Shown here piece by piece: positions 53,290 through 54,162 of a stretch of 54,162 bases of DNA. The DNA is from Pseudomonas fontis (lineage in GTDB: Bacteria; Pseudomonadota; Gammaproteobacteria; Pseudomonadales; Pseudomonadaceae). Below the pieces are notes generated by a model, which searched no databases, had not been told where the DNA came from, and saw only the letters and a program-made list of their open reading frames with translations. Every line of letters starts with the position of its first letter. Within the stretch, counting starts at the first letter, position 1. The stretch lies in the NCBI RefSeq assembly GCF_028656955.1, contig NZ_JAMDGY010000049.1, positions 1 to 54,162 of the forward strand, written 5' to 3'. Both the position numbers and the translations under genes were made by a program.

Positions 53290-53730
53290 CTATTTGGCGC
53301 TATCAGTTGAAACACCGCCAACGTAGTAAAGCCCTTCAAGCGTCCCGCTCAGCGAGGGCAAGCCCATCAATGCCTCGGAAACATAGCGGATCGGGAATAC
53401 GCCTCGCAGTGCCTGGACCTGCTGCGAATAGTGCTCCCAATGCGGCTCGCGCAGGCCATTCCAGAACGACACACACTCGTCGCCCACGAACATATTTGGC
53501 TGGCGATAGTTGACGGTCTGCTCACCGACCCAATAGATGTAGCCAAGAAAGACAGCACCATCAGCTGCCTCGAAGCGGGTTCTGACGATTATCTGAACGT
53601 CACTGCCTTCTTCGGCTGCGAGCAAGGGACGGACCGACAACTCATCGTCCACCGAGTCATCCGTGGGGAAGTACCAGACGCCGGCGTCGGTGAGGTCTTC
53701 ACCCGTTAGATCGTAAACCTGCTTATCCAT
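53290..53730 (-). CDS. Acidic soluble protein, immunity-protein-like
   Basis: 146 residues from MDKQVYDLTGEDLTDAGVWYF. Strongly acidic, without signal or membrane part, rich in Trp/Tyr/Phe (GYIYWVGEQTVNYR, SFWNGLREPHWEHYSQQ). Small acidic cytoplasmic proteins of this look are often immunity proteins of contact-dependent or polymorphic toxins, but no toxin gene lies beside it and no family signature is seen. No convincing ribosome site is visible; an upstream start in the same frame is possible. Confidence 0.6.
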   Translation of the reverse strand: MDKQVYDLTGEDLTDAGVWYFPTDDSVDDELSVRPLLAAEEGSDVQIIVRTRFEAADGAVFLGYIYWVGEQTVNYRQPNMFVGDECVSFWNGLREPHWEHYSQQVQALRGVFPIRYVSEALMGLPSLSGTLEGLYYVGGVSTDSAK

Positions 53731-53787
53731 AACAGCGTCGGTCCATTGCTCAAGGAAAATAAGAGAGATTATGCAGTACGTCGATAG

Positions 53788-54009
53788 AATGACACCGGCG
53801 CACAAGGCGGGTGCGCTCGATCATCAAAGGCAATCATTCAAAAGAGAGCAACAGCGCCGTCCGACGATTTGCGCCTGCGTTTCGAGGCCGTCAGCCATAT
53901 GCCCGAAGCCGAGAAGTCGGTTATCAAGGCGCTGCTCGATGGGATGGTTCTCAAGTATCAGGCATCGAAAATCATGGGAACGGACACCGACAACAGAGCT
54001 GGCAGCTAA
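53788..54009 (+). pseudogene. 5'-truncated remnant of an XRE-family regulator
   Basis: From about 53863 the frame reads DDLRLRFEAVSHMPEAEKSV and continues IKALLDGMVLKYQAS to a stop at 54007, which is the typical C-terminal tail of a family of small Pseudomonas XRE regulators (helical segment after the helix-turn-helix). The helix-turn-helix itself is missing, and the frame upstream begins after a stop (53785) without a start codon. It is a leftover of a regulator gene next to an orphan immunity-like gene. The remaining 150 bp to the window edge show nothing recognisable. Confidence 0.6.
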
Positions 54010-54162
54010 ATAAAAACGCAGCTACAGCGGCCGTACACAGCTTGTAGTCGCCCAATCTCAGAAATTGCGCGGCCTACAGCCAAGGGTTTAGGCAATGGGA
54101 CTTGATTCATAGGCCCATACTCAGCAATTACCTTACTTGTTGCTTTTGCACCAACAGTATCA

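Overview
The window looks like a Pseudomonas chromosome, probably of the P. putida group. The signs are GC-rich core genes, Pseudomonas-type REP palindromes built on GTGGGAGCGGGC, a typical 358-residue Hpd, a PreT/PreA pyrimidine-reducing operon, and dense LysR/EamA pairs. This is a judgement from gene content; no species can be fixed by eye.

Region 1 (3-7144, minus strand) is a tight five-gene operon. Its centre is an 804-residue tetrapyrrole-methylase-fold protein that closely resembles the borosin peptide-backbone alpha-N-methyltransferases (OphMA type) and keeps the catalytic Tyr/Tyr/Arg/Tyr set. It is flanked by a StrG/PhyH-like Fe(II)/2-oxoglutarate oxygenase, a small unknown protein, and two large proteins related to each other. 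One of these two carries an almost perfect alternating Asp-Val/Asp-Ile tract of 79 residues. I read this as a candidate split-borosin-like system with an unusual substrate. It is the best candidate here for an undescribed system.

Region 2 (about 7.6-17.4 kb) is accessory. Two 210-bp direct repeats (208/210 identical), each holding a gene for the same 58-residue membrane protein, bracket a segment of mixed origin. That segment contains pseudogene fragments (including a piece of osmE), an IS5/IS427-type insertion sequence with a programmed frameshift, two internally deleted relatives of it, a 186-bp MITE-like element, a less GC-rich two-gene unit (caspase/CHAT-like protease domain plus SLATT-like 2TM protein), a lipoprotein, and a secreted protein made of six 21-residue cysteine repeats. 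Beyond the second repeat lie intact osmE, a tRNA-Cys(GCA) and two envelope genes of unknown function.

Region 3 (17.8-29.5 kb) holds the reverse transsulfuration pair (cystathionine beta-synthase and gamma-lyase), followed convergently by a 2991-residue type V autotransporter built of beta-strand repeats with four copies of a larger FWDG module.

Region 4 (29.7-34.1 kb) holds a LysR/EamA pair, a VOC protein, a GcvA-type LysR and an exported metallo-beta-lactamase-fold hydrolase.

Region 5 (34.3-41.7 kb) is the reductive pyrimidine degradation locus. The amidohydrolase and an NCS1 permease run leftward; dihydropyrimidinase, PreT and PreA run rightward. Together they take up uracil/thymine or hydantoins and convert them to beta-amino acids. 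The AT-rich region between the two arms contains a partial RutR-like palindrome.

Region 6 (41.7-54.2 kb) is ordinary core and catabolic sequence: hpd, an EamA/LysR pair, a CSS-EAL cyclic-di-GMP phosphodiesterase, rarD, a TerC-CBS-CorC protein, a LysE/AraC pair, an XRE-cupin regulator divergent from a class II aldolase and a DapA-like aldolase, then an orphan acidic (immunity-like) protein beside a broken XRE regulator.
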